Under the pieces are notes generated by a model that saw only the letters and a program-made list of their open reading frames with translations, had not been told where the DNA came from and did no database searches. Positions 43,701-51,330 of a stretch of DNA of 64,000 nucleotides are shown in pieces; positions within the stretch are counted from its first letter, which is position 1; each line of letters starts with the position of its first letter. This stretch comes from Thiothrix sp. UBA5583 (lineage in GTDB: Bacteria; Pseudomonadota; Gammaproteobacteria; Thiotrichales; Thiotrichaceae), in contig DILV01000028.1 of assembly GCA_002425225.1 (NCBI GenBank), positions 30,086-94,085 on the forward strand. The letters run 5' to 3'. Made by a program: the position numbers and the translations under genes.

Positions 43701-43993
43701 ACCGACATGCCCGGCATCGAGGTGGAATAAACGTGTTCCAGCCCTTCGATTTCTGACAACACCTGTTCGGCGGGGGTACTGACCAGGCTTTCCACCTGTT
43801 CGGCGCTTGCACCGGGGAAGGGCACAAACACGTTGGCGAAAGTCACGTTGATTTGCGGGTCTTCCTCGCGTGGTGTCACCATCACCGCAAATAGGCCAAG
43901 CAGCAAGCCGACCAGCGCCAGCAACGGGGTAATTTCCGTGGTCAGGAATTTTTTCGCAATTGCACCGGAAATGCCGAGTTTTGTTTCACTCAT
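40772..43993 (-). CDS. RND efflux permease (HAE1/AcrB-like)
   Basis: A 1073-residue inner-membrane pump with twelve spans and two large periplasmic loops. The proton-relay Asp pair lies in SIGILVDDAIVVVENIHRH near residue 424. Further markers are FPGASAEQVESLVSTPAEQ, KGIDDVPIVALTLW and PPGPPVMSPIVAEVYG. It exports hydrophobic substrates using the proton gradient. Its start overlaps the stop of the adaptor gene by eight bases. No outer-membrane factor is encoded next to it, so a TolC-type protein must come from elsewhere. Confidence 0.93.
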   Translation of the reverse strand: MSETKLGISGAIAKKFLTTEITPLLALVGLLLGLFAVMVTPREEDPQINVTFANVFVPFPGASAEQVESLVSTPAEQVLSEIEGLEHVYSTSMPGMSVLTVQYKVGEDRTAALVRLYNKIASNQDWLPRNLGVGTPLVKPKGIDDVPIVALTLWTEDDKRGAYELNQVAHAIEAELKRVPDSRDIYTIGGPQQVVHVLLDAEKLAGHGISLSDLRNALQASNSARDAVSLVNNNEEIQVQAGTFLMDAAEVGELMVGVFDGKPVFLNDVAEVKRTADTPEAYVSFGTGAGAEHKALPNGIRAPAVTIAVAKQPGTNAVDIANNVIDRFEKLRGTFVPDGINVTVTRNYGETAQAKSEKLISKLIIETIAVILLIWLALGWREALIVGAAVVITLAVTLFASWAYGFTLNRVSLFALIFSIGILVDDAIVVVENIHRHMQQGGKKLLEVIPLAVDEVGGPTILATFTVIAALLPMAFVSGLMGPYMSPIPINASMGMLVSLAVAYVVTPWMTGKMLAKVDFSHHHEDNSKLHGFFSRIMSPFLDDQQGGKRRTTLFVVITLLIVLSVSLAGFKLVVLKMLPFDNKSDFQVILDMPEGTSLEQTSRVLNEMADYLGKIEEVTDYQIYAGTAAPINFNGLVRQYYLREGSNVGDIQVNLTDAHGRNRQSHAIALEVRPHLQAIAQKYHANVKVVEVPPGPPVMSPIVAEVYGLDYAGQIEVAKQIRGIFQQTDDIVDIDDSVEYPQKRLVVQVDRSKAALLGVSQDAIASAVDTVLRGEDVVFLHGKGIKYAVPIRVEFPVALKDKMDSVLAVRVRSQSGELVPMSELVTVQETTREHSIYHKDLLPVVYVTGDMAGATDSPLYGMFGIFSGIKDLSVYGNDIKQHFIAQPDDPYLYGMKWDGEWQVTYETFRDMGIAYAVGMILIYLLIVAQFRSYMVPLVIMSPIPLTIIGVMPGHALLGAQFTATSMIGMIALAGIIVRNSILLVDFINEQVRGGMALKEAVINSSAVRAKPIALTALAAMVGAFFIIDDPIFGGLAVSLIFGILVSTVLTLVLIPLMYYLYARNRLALITAA

Positions 43994-45074
43994 GTTGCAC
44001 CCCGGTCACTTGCTGTTTGAGGGAAATGGCGGCTTGTACCGGGTCGAGCGCGATGGTTTCACCAGCTTCCAGCCCTGCCAGCACGCTGATGTTGATTTCA
44101 TCCAGCTTTTTGCCTAAGCGGATCTGGCGCAAGGCAGGCTTGCCGTCAGCATTGATCACGTAAACGCCGATGACTTCGCTGCGGGTGACAACGGCACTTT
44201 CCGGTACGCTGACCACGCCTTCCTGTTCACCCAGCACGAATGCGACCTTGACGAACATGCCGGGAAACAAGTCCTGAATGCCGTCTTCCAGCTCGATGCG
44301 TACCTTGAATGCGTTGGTTTTTGGGTCGGCATAAGGAAAAAAGGTTAAATCCTTGACGGGCAAAGGCTGGTGGGATTCGTCACGAAACACCAGTGCGTGC
44401 TTTTCCTTGCGCACGGCTGTAATCAGACGTTGAGGTACTTCCACCGTGACCCGCATCTGGTTGAGGGAAATGCCCGACATGATGGGGGTGCCGGGGTTGA
44501 CAGCTTCACCTAATTCCACGTGGCGCTTGGTGACAATGCCGCCGTAAGGGGCTATCAGGGTGGTATAACCCAGTTGTTCACCCGCTTGCGAGACTTGCGC
44601 TTTGGCAGCTTCCAGACGGGCTTCAGCGGCTTTCAAACCGGCTTCGGCAGCATCGTAATCGGCTTTGGGAACCAGCTTTTTGGCGTAAATATCACTGATA
44701 CGTTTGAATTCAGCTTGTGCTTCCTTGTAACGGGCTTGAGCTTCGTCCAGTGATGCTTGTGCCTGTTGAACACCAGCCTGTTGGGTTTTGGATTTGATGC
44801 GGGCAATTACTTTGCCTTTTTCCACATAGTCGTCCACGTCGTAGAACAGTTGTTCGATAGTACCGCTGGTTTGGGCAGAAATTGTGCTTTGATTGACTGC
44901 CTCTACGTGCCCATCCAGATAATGTAACGCCTGTGAATTGGCGGCAGCTACCTGTGCCGTTTGCAGGTCTGCGCTCTGGCTGGCAGCAGGTTTGGCCTGT
45001 TCCGCCGTTGATTCCCCACAACCAGCGATAATGCCCAAACTGACAATCAGTACCCATGCTGAAAAAAATCTCAT
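43986..45074 (-). CDS. RND efflux periplasmic adaptor, lipoprotein type
   Basis: A 362-residue membrane fusion protein, lipidated at C19 (lipobox IIAGC). The order is a short lipoyl half, a helical hairpin with coiled-coil heptads (SLDEAQARYKEAQAEFKRISDIY to AAKAQVSQAGEQ), the lipoyl return (YTTLIAPYGGIVTKRHVELGEAV), beta-barrel and membrane-proximal domains. It bridges the pump with an outer-membrane channel. An operator-like inverted repeat lies 34 bases upstream of the ATG. Confidence 0.93.
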   Translation of the reverse strand: MRFFSAWVLIVSLGIIAGCGESTAEQAKPAASQSADLQTAQVAAANSQALHYLDGHVEAVNQSTISAQTSGTIEQLFYDVDDYVEKGKVIARIKSKTQQAGVQQAQASLDEAQARYKEAQAEFKRISDIYAKKLVPKADYDAAEAGLKAAEARLEAAKAQVSQAGEQLGYTTLIAPYGGIVTKRHVELGEAVNPGTPIMSGISLNQMRVTVEVPQRLITAVRKEKHALVFRDESHQPLPVKDLTFFPYADPKTNAFKVRIELEDGIQDLFPGMFVKVAFVLGEQEGVVSVPESAVVTRSEVIGVYVINADGKPALRQIRLGKKLDEINISVLAGLEAGETIALDPVQAAISLKQQVTGVQHE

Positions 45075-45107
45075 GGCAATACCCCTAAATCATAATCAGA
45101 ATAAAGT

Positions 45108-45129
45108 TATATAAGCATATTCTTATATA
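45108..45129. promoter_or_regulatory. Perfect 8-bp inverted repeat ahead of the RND adaptor gene (operator candidate)
   Basis: TATATAAG at 45108-45115 and CTTATATA at 45122-45129 are perfect inverted repeats with six bases between them. They sit 34-55 bases before the adaptor ATG (45074), where a -10/-35 region would be. AT-rich palindromes of this size are typical of ArsR/SmtB-type repressor operators, including the BigR/SqrR branch that senses sulfur compounds. No regulator gene is adjacent. The assignment to a family is inference. Confidence 0.5.
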
Positions 45130-45150
45130 CGATATTCCCGTAGTACGCAA

Positions 45151-45534
45151 TCAGGCACTACAAGTCTGGAGGAAATTGCACATTGTTTGTTCTGATACGG
45201 GATAAGTCAGGATCATTGTGATGGAAAACAAGGCAGTAAGTTTTTCCACATACGGCATTTCTGAAGGGTGGACAAACATAATGACCCTGGTTTGTGGAGC
45301 AAAACGCTGCAATGCACGCAAGGTCACATCCAGGTTGCATACATTGGCTCCAGCGTAGTTGTTGCCGTAGCCGTAGATGAATTCCCCCACCAGAAAGTCC
45401 GGTTTTTGCTGCTGCAAAGCCTTGTGCAACTTGCGGGCAGAGGTGAAGCGTTCTTCGTGGATGCCAAGCTGCTGGTACAGCGCACTGAAGTTGGGGTGAA
45501 CAGGGGATTCGATCAGGGAAAATAGTGTTTTCAT
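45151..45534 (-). CDS. Hypothetical protein, function unknown
   Basis: A 127-residue soluble protein with no motif I recognise. From the Met at 45534 it reads MKTLFSLIESPVHPNFSAL, then HKALQQQKPDFLVGEFIYGYGNNYAG and FAPQTRVIMFVHPSEMPYVEKL, which looks like an alpha/beta domain similar in pattern to response-regulator receiver folds. In-frame ATGs at 45585 and 45645 are possible; the latter has GGAGG 11 bases ahead but would overlap the start of the DUF4258 gene on the other strand. It lies upstream of the RND operon on the same strand, 76 bases away. Confidence 0.55.
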   Translation of the reverse strand: MKTLFSLIESPVHPNFSALYQQLGIHEERFTSARKLHKALQQQKPDFLVGEFIYGYGNNYAGANVCNLDVTLRALQRFAPQTRVIMFVHPSEMPYVEKLTALFSITMILTYPVSEQTMCNFLQTCSA

Positions 45535-45621
45535 GGTGTGGTCAACTACAATCAGGTCACTGCCAATTGTCGCATGATCGGGCATAATGCCCCAATCCAG
45601 AACAACCGGAGAATAATAAAT

Positions 45622-45852
45622 ATGCAATACAGGTTGAGTGATCATGCCAGAAAACGCCTCCAGCAGCGGGGGATCAAGCTGGAGTGGATCAGCGCGGCTT
45701 TGGTGTTTCCTGATCAGACTGAAAATGATCCCGAAGATGGCTCGCTGGTTCACGCTCTGAAAGAAATTCCAGAGAAAGGTTTCAAGCGCTTGCGGGTCAT
45801 TTATAATGAATCCATTGAGCCTGTTACGATCGTGACAGCCTACTTTGAATAG
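45622..45852 (+). CDS. DUF4258-domain protein (possible toxin)
   Basis: A 76-residue basic protein: YRLSDHARKRLQQRGIKLEWI then FKRLRVIYNESIEPVTIVTAYFE, the two conserved blocks of DUF4258 (a HicA/RelE-like fold with HARxRMxxRxI). GGAG is 10 bases ahead of the ATG at 45622. It is followed nine bases later by a DUF2283 gene. DUF4258/DUF2283 pairs recur in bacterial genomes and are suspected type II toxin-antitoxin modules; that role is inferred. Confidence 0.8.
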   Translation: MQYRLSDHARKRLQQRGIKLEWISAALVFPDQTENDPEDGSLVHALKEIPEKGFKRLRVIYNESIEPVTIVTAYFE

Positions 45853-45861
45853 GTTAATACC

Positions 45862-46047
45862 ATGAAAATTGAATTTGATCCAATGGCAGATGCCATGTAC
45901 ATCCAGCTTGCGGAAGGCGAAGTGGCGAAAACCGAAGAAGTCAAACCAGGCATGATGTTTGACTATGACGAGAATGGTAACGTGCTGGGCATCGAAGTTT
46001 TGTACGTCAGTAAACGTGCCGAATTACCCATGAAAAAGGCAGCATGA
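45862..46047 (+). CDS. DUF2283-domain protein (possible antitoxin)
   Basis: A 61-residue protein matching DUF2283 throughout: [45 protein letters not shown]. It follows the DUF4258 gene and comes four bases before ispG, so it may be cotranscribed with both. Its acidic character would suit a partner of the basic DUF4258 protein. Confidence 0.82.
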   Translation: MKIEFDPMADAMYIQLAEGEVAKTEEVKPGMMFDYDENGNVLGIEVLYVSKRAELPMKKAA

Positions 46048-46051
46048 CAAC

Positions 46052-47272
46052 ATGGCAAACACTCCAATCCCACGTCACCGTACTGTCCCTGTTAAAATCG
46101 GTAACATCACCGTCGGCGGCGATGCCCCCGTCGTGCTGCAATCCATGACCAACACCGATACGGCTGATGCGCTGCGTACTGCCATCCAGTGTGCAGAACT
46201 TGCCCGTGCTGGTTCCGAACTAGTGCGTATTACCGTCAACAGTATGGAAGCCGCGCAAGCAGTGCCCGTCATCCGTGAGCAACTCGACAAGATGGGCTGC
46301 GATGTGCCGCTGATTGGCGATTTCCATTTCAATGGTCACAAGTTGCTGACTGCCGTGCCGGAATGTGCGCAAGCTCTCGCCAAATACCGCATCAACCCCG
46401 GCAACGTCGGGCGCGGCAAGAAGCGCGACGAACAATTTGCGCAAATGATCGAATTTGCCTGCCGTTATGACAAGCCAGTACGTATCGGCGTCAACTGGGG
46501 GTCACTGGATCAGGAGCTGTTGGCGAAAAAACTCGACGAAAACAACCAGCTTGCCCAGCCACTGGAACTCTACGATGTGATGCATGAAGCGCTGATCGAA
46601 TCGGCCCTGACTAGTGCCGCCAAGGCTGAGGAATACGGTTTGCCGCATGACCACATTATCCTTTCCTGCAAGCTCAGCGAAGTGCAAGGGCTGGTGCGTG
46701 CTTATCGTGATATGGCAAGCCGTTGCGATTATCCGCTGCACCTTGGTTTGACCGAAGCGGGTATGGGCAGCAAGGGGATTGTTTATTCCACTGCTGCGCT
46801 GTCGATCCTGTTGCAGGAGGGCATCGGTGATACTATCCGCATTTCCCTGACACCCGAGCCGCACGCCAAGCGCGAGAAAGAAGTCATCGTCGGTCAGGAA
46901 ATCCTGCAAGCCTTGGGACTGCGTTCCTTCACGCCGCAAGTGGTGGCTTGCCCCGGCTGTGGGCGTACTTCCAGCGATTACTTCCAGCGGCTGGCTGAAC
47001 AAATCCAGGGCTGGTTGCGTGAACAGATGCCGGTGTGGAAAGACCAGTATCCGGGGGTGGAAAGCATGTCGGTCGCTGTCATGGGTTGTGTGGTCAATGG
47101 GCCGGGCGAAAGCAAACACGCTAACATTGGTATCAGCCTGCCGGGCAGCGGTGAAACGCCGGTTGCGCCAGTCTATGAAGACGGGCAGAAAACCGTGACG
47201 CTGAAAGGCGACAATATTGCGCAGGAGTTCCAGGCTCTGGTGGAAACTTATGTGCAGCGAACTTACGCATAA
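46052..47272 (+). CDS. ispG: 4-hydroxy-3-methylbut-2-enyl diphosphate synthase (flavodoxin), IspG
   Basis: A 406-residue iron-sulfur enzyme of the MEP isoprenoid pathway. The three cluster cysteines are visible: C300 and C303 in ACPGCGRTS and C346 in [27 protein letters not shown] and [12 protein letters not shown] are in the TIM-barrel half. It reduces and opens MEcPP to HMBPP. The start at 46052 follows the DUF2283 gene by four bases. Confidence 0.96.
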   Translation: MANTPIPRHRTVPVKIGNITVGGDAPVVLQSMTNTDTADALRTAIQCAELARAGSELVRITVNSMEAAQAVPVIREQLDKMGCDVPLIGDFHFNGHKLLTAVPECAQALAKYRINPGNVGRGKKRDEQFAQMIEFACRYDKPVRIGVNWGSLDQELLAKKLDENNQLAQPLELYDVMHEALIESALTSAAKAEEYGLPHDHIILSCKLSEVQGLVRAYRDMASRCDYPLHLGLTEAGMGSKGIVYSTAALSILLQEGIGDTIRISLTPEPHAKREKEVIVGQEILQALGLRSFTPQVVACPGCGRTSSDYFQRLAEQIQGWLREQMPVWKDQYPGVESMSVAVMGCVVNGPGESKHANIGISLPGSGETPVAPVYEDGQKTVTLKGDNIAQEFQALVETYVQRTYA

Positions 47273-47291
47273 AACCAAAGGAGAGTGTTAA

Positions 47292-48071
47292 ATGAAGAAA
47301 GTATCCCTGTTGGCAATCGCTGGCTTGTCCCTGCTGGCAAGCAACGTGATGGCTGCCGTCAAAAGCGAAGCCGTATCCTATGAGCACGAAGGTACCAAAT
47401 ACACCGGCTACCTGTATTACGATGATGCCAAAACCGATAAGCGCCCCGGCGTGCTGGTGGTGCATGAATGGTGGGGGCTGAACGACTACGCCAAAAAACG
47501 TGCTGAAATGCTGGCGGAACTGGGTTACGTTGCGTTCGCTGCCGACATGTACGGCGATGGCAAAGTCACCGATAAGCCGGAACAGGCCAAGGAATGGATG
47601 ACGGAAGTCACCTCCGACGTGGACGCATGGCGGGCTACTGCCAATGCCGGTCTGGAGCAACTCAAAAAGAGTGGTAAGGCCGATACGGAAAAGCTGGCGG
47701 CAATCGGTTATTGTTTCGGTGGTGGCACGATCCTGCAAATGGCTTACGGCGGCACGGATATTGATGGTGTGGTCAGCTTCCACGGTGCGCTGCCCTCAGC
47801 CCCGGATGGTTCGGAAATCAAAACCAAAATCCTCGCTTTCCACGGCAATGCCGATGCGATGGTTCCTCCTGCCACCGTCAACAAGTTCACTGAGCAACTG
47901 GATAAAACCAACGCTGATTGGCAGTTTGTCGGCTACGGGAGCGGGGTTCGCCACGGCTTCACCAACCCGGATGCAGGCAAATACGGTATCGACAACCTGA
48001 AATATGACGAAAAGGCGGACAAGCGTTCTTGGGCAGAAATGCAGGACTTTTTCGGCGAAATTTTCAAGTAA
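47292..48071 (+). CDS. Secreted dienelactone hydrolase family protein
   Basis: A 259-residue alpha/beta hydrolase with a cleavable signal peptide (1-22, ending MAAVKS). The Cys nucleophile is in GYCFGGG, the Asp in GNADAMVPP and the His in RHGFTNP, the full Cys-Asp-His triad of dienelactone hydrolases. VLVVHEWWGLNDYAKKRAEML is the family's opening motif. The substrate is unknown; periplasmic location is unusual for the family. AAAGGAG precedes the ATG. It ends 12 bases before the convergent TPR gene. Confidence 0.9.
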   Translation: MKKVSLLAIAGLSLLASNVMAAVKSEAVSYEHEGTKYTGYLYYDDAKTDKRPGVLVVHEWWGLNDYAKKRAEMLAELGYVAFAADMYGDGKVTDKPEQAKEWMTEVTSDVDAWRATANAGLEQLKKSGKADTEKLAAIGYCFGGGTILQMAYGGTDIDGVVSFHGALPSAPDGSEIKTKILAFHGNADAMVPPATVNKFTEQLDKTNADWQFVGYGSGVRHGFTNPDAGKYGIDNLKYDEKADKRSWAEMQDFFGEIFK

Positions 48072-48083
48072 ACCCTGACACTG

Positions 48084-49319
48084 TTAGCTGGGCGGGTTTT
48101 CCGCCCCTGACAGTTCTGCCTTGCGGCTTTCCAGCCACTGGTTGATTTCCGCTTCCGGCTCTAGGAAGTTTTGCAGCGACACAATCTTGTGCAGGAAAAA
48201 GTCGTGGAAGAGTTTTTCCTTGTCGCCTTCCATGCCTTTTTTGAACAGGGCATCAGCTTGGGCAAAATCCTTGTTGAAAGCATAATCCAGACTGGCGGCG
48301 AAATAGATCAGCAACCGCTGGTTGTCGAGGCCGGAACTCTGCACAAACCGCTTGATGGTTTCCTTGTCACCCGGTTTGAGCGGCATGAAACCGTACATCC
48401 ACAAACCGGCAGATTTGAGGAATCGTTGCGTGCCTTCGGCATTCTTGTCGGCTTTTTCCAGATTGTACTGGCGGTAGGAAAGCGCATTGGCAAAGTCTTT
48501 CTGGTAGAGGTAAGTATCCGCCAGCCCGTAATAGGTGGCGAAATCGGGGGCAATGATGGTGGCGGCCTGCAAGTGCTGCATGGCTTTTGCAAAATTGCCG
48601 CTGTAAAGATAGGCGTAACCCAGATTGCTGTTGGCGGTTTCATTTTCCGGGTCTAGCTTGATGGCTTGCTGGAAGGAATTGATGGCACTTTCAAAATCGC
48701 CTTCCTGCTGTTGGATGTAGCCCATCGCGACATGGTTCCACGAGTAGTCGGGGTTTTGCTGCATGGATTTCTCGAACCACTGGCGAGCCTGCACCAGCTC
48801 GTGCTTGTCGACATAATAAGTCGCCCGCAGGTAGGAAAGCAGGTAGTCATCCGGGAAGTACTCCGACAGGTAATTCAGGCGGGTATTGACCACTTCTGGG
48901 AAATAGAACTTTTCCCCCTCCAGTGGCTGGAAAACCTGTGACTTGACCAGTCCATAGGCAGCTTGCATGTTGTTTTTGTCTATCTCTAGTGCTTGTTCAT
49001 AGGCTTTCTGGGCGGCTTGCCATTCGGTCTTGCCCATGAATTCATCGCCCATTTTGCGGTGGAAATCCGACAGGTTACGGATTTCAGCAACACTGCGGTA
49101 ATTTTCAAAGTAATCAATGTCAAACGTGTATTTCACGTAGATCATCACTACCACCGCGAACAGGAAGGAAAACAGTGTCCAGTAGGAGAGGAAGAATTTG
49201 GCGACATTCCTGACTTTTTCCAGCGGATGCCGGGTGCGAGCCTCCAGATTGTTTTTGAGTGAGGCAAGTTCGGCCTCCAGTTTGCTCATCCGCTCAACAA
49301 TGTCGTTTTCCTGGCTCAT
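48084..49319 (-). CDS. Membrane-anchored tetratricopeptide repeat protein
   Basis: A 411-residue protein with an N-terminal coiled coil (about 3-35, ERMSKLEAELASLKNNLEA), one membrane span (about 40-62) and seven or so TPR units in the periplasm, the clearest being WNHVAMGYIQQQEGDFESAINSFQQAIKLDP and its neighbours. It probably scaffolds other envelope proteins. The ATG at 49319 has AGGA ahead. It comes 13 bases after the protoglobin gene and is cotranscribed with it. Confidence 0.8.
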   Translation of the reverse strand: MSQENDIVERMSKLEAELASLKNNLEARTRHPLEKVRNVAKFFLSYWTLFSFLFAVVVMIYVKYTFDIDYFENYRSVAEIRNLSDFHRKMGDEFMGKTEWQAAQKAYEQALEIDKNNMQAAYGLVKSQVFQPLEGEKFYFPEVVNTRLNYLSEYFPDDYLLSYLRATYYVDKHELVQARQWFEKSMQQNPDYSWNHVAMGYIQQQEGDFESAINSFQQAIKLDPENETANSNLGYAYLYSGNFAKAMQHLQAATIIAPDFATYYGLADTYLYQKDFANALSYRQYNLEKADKNAEGTQRFLKSAGLWMYGFMPLKPGDKETIKRFVQSSGLDNQRLLIYFAASLDYAFNKDFAQADALFKKGMEGDKEKLFHDFFLHKIVSLQNFLEPEAEINQWLESRKAELSGAENPPS

Positions 49320-49332
49320 GCGGGTTTCCTGT

Positions 49333-49893
49333 TCAGCGGTAGGCTTTGGCAAGGTTGTTGAACAGCACCCGACTCATGCCAGTAATGCGCAAGAATTTTT
49401 CCAGCTCTTCTGCCATTGAGGATGACTGATACGATTCCTGCATGATCAGCAGCGAGAATCCGGCAGCCGCATTCAGTGCTTGGATAGCCTTGATCAGCTT
49501 GTCTTGGTCGTTGCGGTAGGTTTCGCCAAAAATACGTGCCAGTTCCCCCTGAATCAGTGTCATGGCACCTGCCATGAATTCGACCGGCAGTTTGACTTTC
49601 ACATGCACATCACCAACATGATACAGCTTGGAGGTATAGTCTACACCAAAGTCGCTGGTAAACAGCTCATGCAGCCAGGCAACGTGGGTTTTTTTCAGGG
49701 TGTCAATGCGGCCTTCCAGAAAGGGATGGGTTTTGGGGATTTCCTGCAAGCGAGCATAAAAGGTATCGGTGACTTCCTGTAGGCGCTCACTGACATCAGG
49801 GTAAACCTGACGCAAGATGTTAATTTTGTCGTCATTTATCCCGGCAAACTGGCGGGCGTAGTAACAGAGGTTTTGCATGCCGATGGGTTGCAT
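49333..49893 (-). CDS. Stand-alone protoglobin / globin sensor domain
   Basis: A 186-residue protein that matches the protoglobin (globin-coupled sensor) fold and nothing else: DKINILRQVYPDVSERLQEVTDTFYARLQE, THVAWLHELFTSDFGVDY and KLYHVGDVHVKVKLPVEFMAGAM, where the His in VGDVHVKVKLP is the proximal haem ligand. It should bind O2, NO or CO. Without an output domain it must act through a partner. The next gene encodes a membrane TPR protein, the likely candidate. AAGGAG lies nine bases ahead of the ATG. Confidence 0.85.
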   Translation of the reverse strand: MQPIGMQNLCYYARQFAGINDDKINILRQVYPDVSERLQEVTDTFYARLQEIPKTHPFLEGRIDTLKKTHVAWLHELFTSDFGVDYTSKLYHVGDVHVKVKLPVEFMAGAMTLIQGELARIFGETYRNDQDKLIKAIQALNAAAGFSLLIMQESYQSSSMAEELEKFLRITGMSRVLFNNLAKAYR

Positions 49894-50094
49894 GAGCGTC
49901 TACTCCTTGGTTGAAACTGTCCTTGTTACGTTATATCTGGGACTCTTCCCTGAATGGGGTATTACCTGAAACAAACAGCAATTTTGTTGTATTTTTGTGC
50001 TGTTCAGGTGAATTACTGGAGTTTAGCAGTAGCTGTGCAGAATGCAGATTAATTTCCGATAAAGTTGTGCAGTGTGCCTATGGAGCGGCAAGCA

Positions 50095-50123
50095 ATAAAA
50101 AAGCCCAACCTGAGATTGGGCTT
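50095..50123 (-). terminator. Terminator of the CmpX-type channel gene
   Basis: An 8-bp stem (AAGCCCAA at 50101-50108, TTGGGCTT at 50116-50123) with a 7-base loop; on the minus strand it is followed by TTTTAT. It lies 23 bases after the stop of the channel gene. Confidence 0.85.
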
Positions 50124-50146
50124 CGCGGGACGAGCAGGGATGGTGC

Positions 50147-51304
50147 TCAATGCTTGTTGATTTTGTCAGCCCATTCGTTGGTAACTCGTTTGGCAGCTTC
50201 GCGCCCACCCAAACCAAAGGCAAGTGCTGCGGCCACTGCTACGGAACCGAGGGTGAAACCAAACGCCATGTTGACGATGTTGTCTGCCAACCCCATGGCT
50301 TTCAGCCCCATCGCCAGCACCAGCCCCAGGATGGCTATGCGGGCAATGTTGGCGAGACTGCCACTGCTGTATTGTTGCAACTTGTTATAAGCCAGTGTGC
50401 TCAGGAAGTAGCCGATAACCAGAATGATGCCACCAATCAGGATGCCGCCGCCAAATTCCAGTACTTTGGCGAAAATAGTGGAAATGATGTCAATGCCCAG
50501 TGTATTGACCGCAGCCGTTGCCGCTGCCAGCATGGCAAAAAACATGATGACGCCACCGATCAGCTTGCGCGGGGTAAACGATGGTGTAAACAGCCCTGTC
50601 ATGCCCAGTTTCTCTGGCAGGCTGTCAACCTGTAAGCCTGCCAGCACCCCATCTAGCAAGGCAATGGCAAACTTGGCAATAAACCAGGTGACAGTCAGGA
50701 TGATGGCTGCGCCAATGATGTTGGGGATAGCTGCCCACAGTTTGTTGAGCATGTCGGAAGCCGGTTCGGTGATGGAGGGGATGTTCAATACCCCAAGGGC
50801 AGAAACCGCAATCGGAATCAGGATGGCAGCAAAGATGAACGCACTGCCCAGCTTAGCAGTTTTCAGGTTGGGGTTACTGGTTTTCAGGGCGATTTGCCGA
50901 TCCAGCTTGTGCAAGCCCAATCCAGCCAGTTCGGAAACGATTTTGGCAATCATCCAGCCTGCGTAGGCAATGATGCCTGCACCAATGATGTTGGGAATGG
51001 CTGTCAGGAATTTGTTTAGCATGTCCTTGAGAGGTGCAAGTACATCGGTCAGGCCGAAGTGTTGCAGTACTGCCATCAGCACGAAAATGGTCAGCAATGC
51101 CTTGACCAAGGATGCCAGCGGCGTCGCCAGATGGGTGCGTTCCAGAAAACCGACGTGTCCCAGCAAGCGCTTGAACAGCCCTGCGACGAAACTCACCAGG
51201 ATTAGACCAATGATCAGGATCAGCAGGCCAATCAGGGCGTGCCCCAGCTTGCCTGATGCAATGGGCCCCAATGCGCTGGTGAGGGGGGATAACAAACCTT
51301 CCAT
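50147..51304 (-). CDS. Mechanosensitive channel-like protein (CmpX type, TM-helix repeats)
   Basis: A 385-residue membrane protein made of repeated pairs of hydrophobic helices (KFLTAIPNIIGAGIIAYAGWMIAK near 93-120 and LWAAIPNIIGAAIILTVTWFIAK near 195-220 are clear repeats) and ending in an MscS-like gate segment FGFTLGSVAVAAALAFGLGGREAAKR. It is a small-conductance mechanosensitive channel relative of the CmpX group and probably helps with osmotic or envelope stress. AGGAG precedes the ATG. Followed by a strong terminator. Confidence 0.85.
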   Translation of the reverse strand: MEGLLSPLTSALGPIASGKLGHALIGLLILIIGLILVSFVAGLFKRLLGHVGFLERTHLATPLASLVKALLTIFVLMAVLQHFGLTDVLAPLKDMLNKFLTAIPNIIGAGIIAYAGWMIAKIVSELAGLGLHKLDRQIALKTSNPNLKTAKLGSAFIFAAILIPIAVSALGVLNIPSITEPASDMLNKLWAAIPNIIGAAIILTVTWFIAKFAIALLDGVLAGLQVDSLPEKLGMTGLFTPSFTPRKLIGGVIMFFAMLAAATAAVNTLGIDIISTIFAKVLEFGGGILIGGIILVIGYFLSTLAYNKLQQYSSGSLANIARIAILGLVLAMGLKAMGLADNIVNMAFGFTLGSVAVAAALAFGLGGREAAKRVTNEWADKINKH

Positions 51305-51330
51305 AGTGTTACTCCTGTCGATGAAGGGGG

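Noticed and set aside
48081..48112. Hairpin GGGCGG...CCGCCC between the convergent hydrolase and TPR genes as a terminator
   Set aside because: No T run follows on either strand, and most of it lies inside the TPR coding end.
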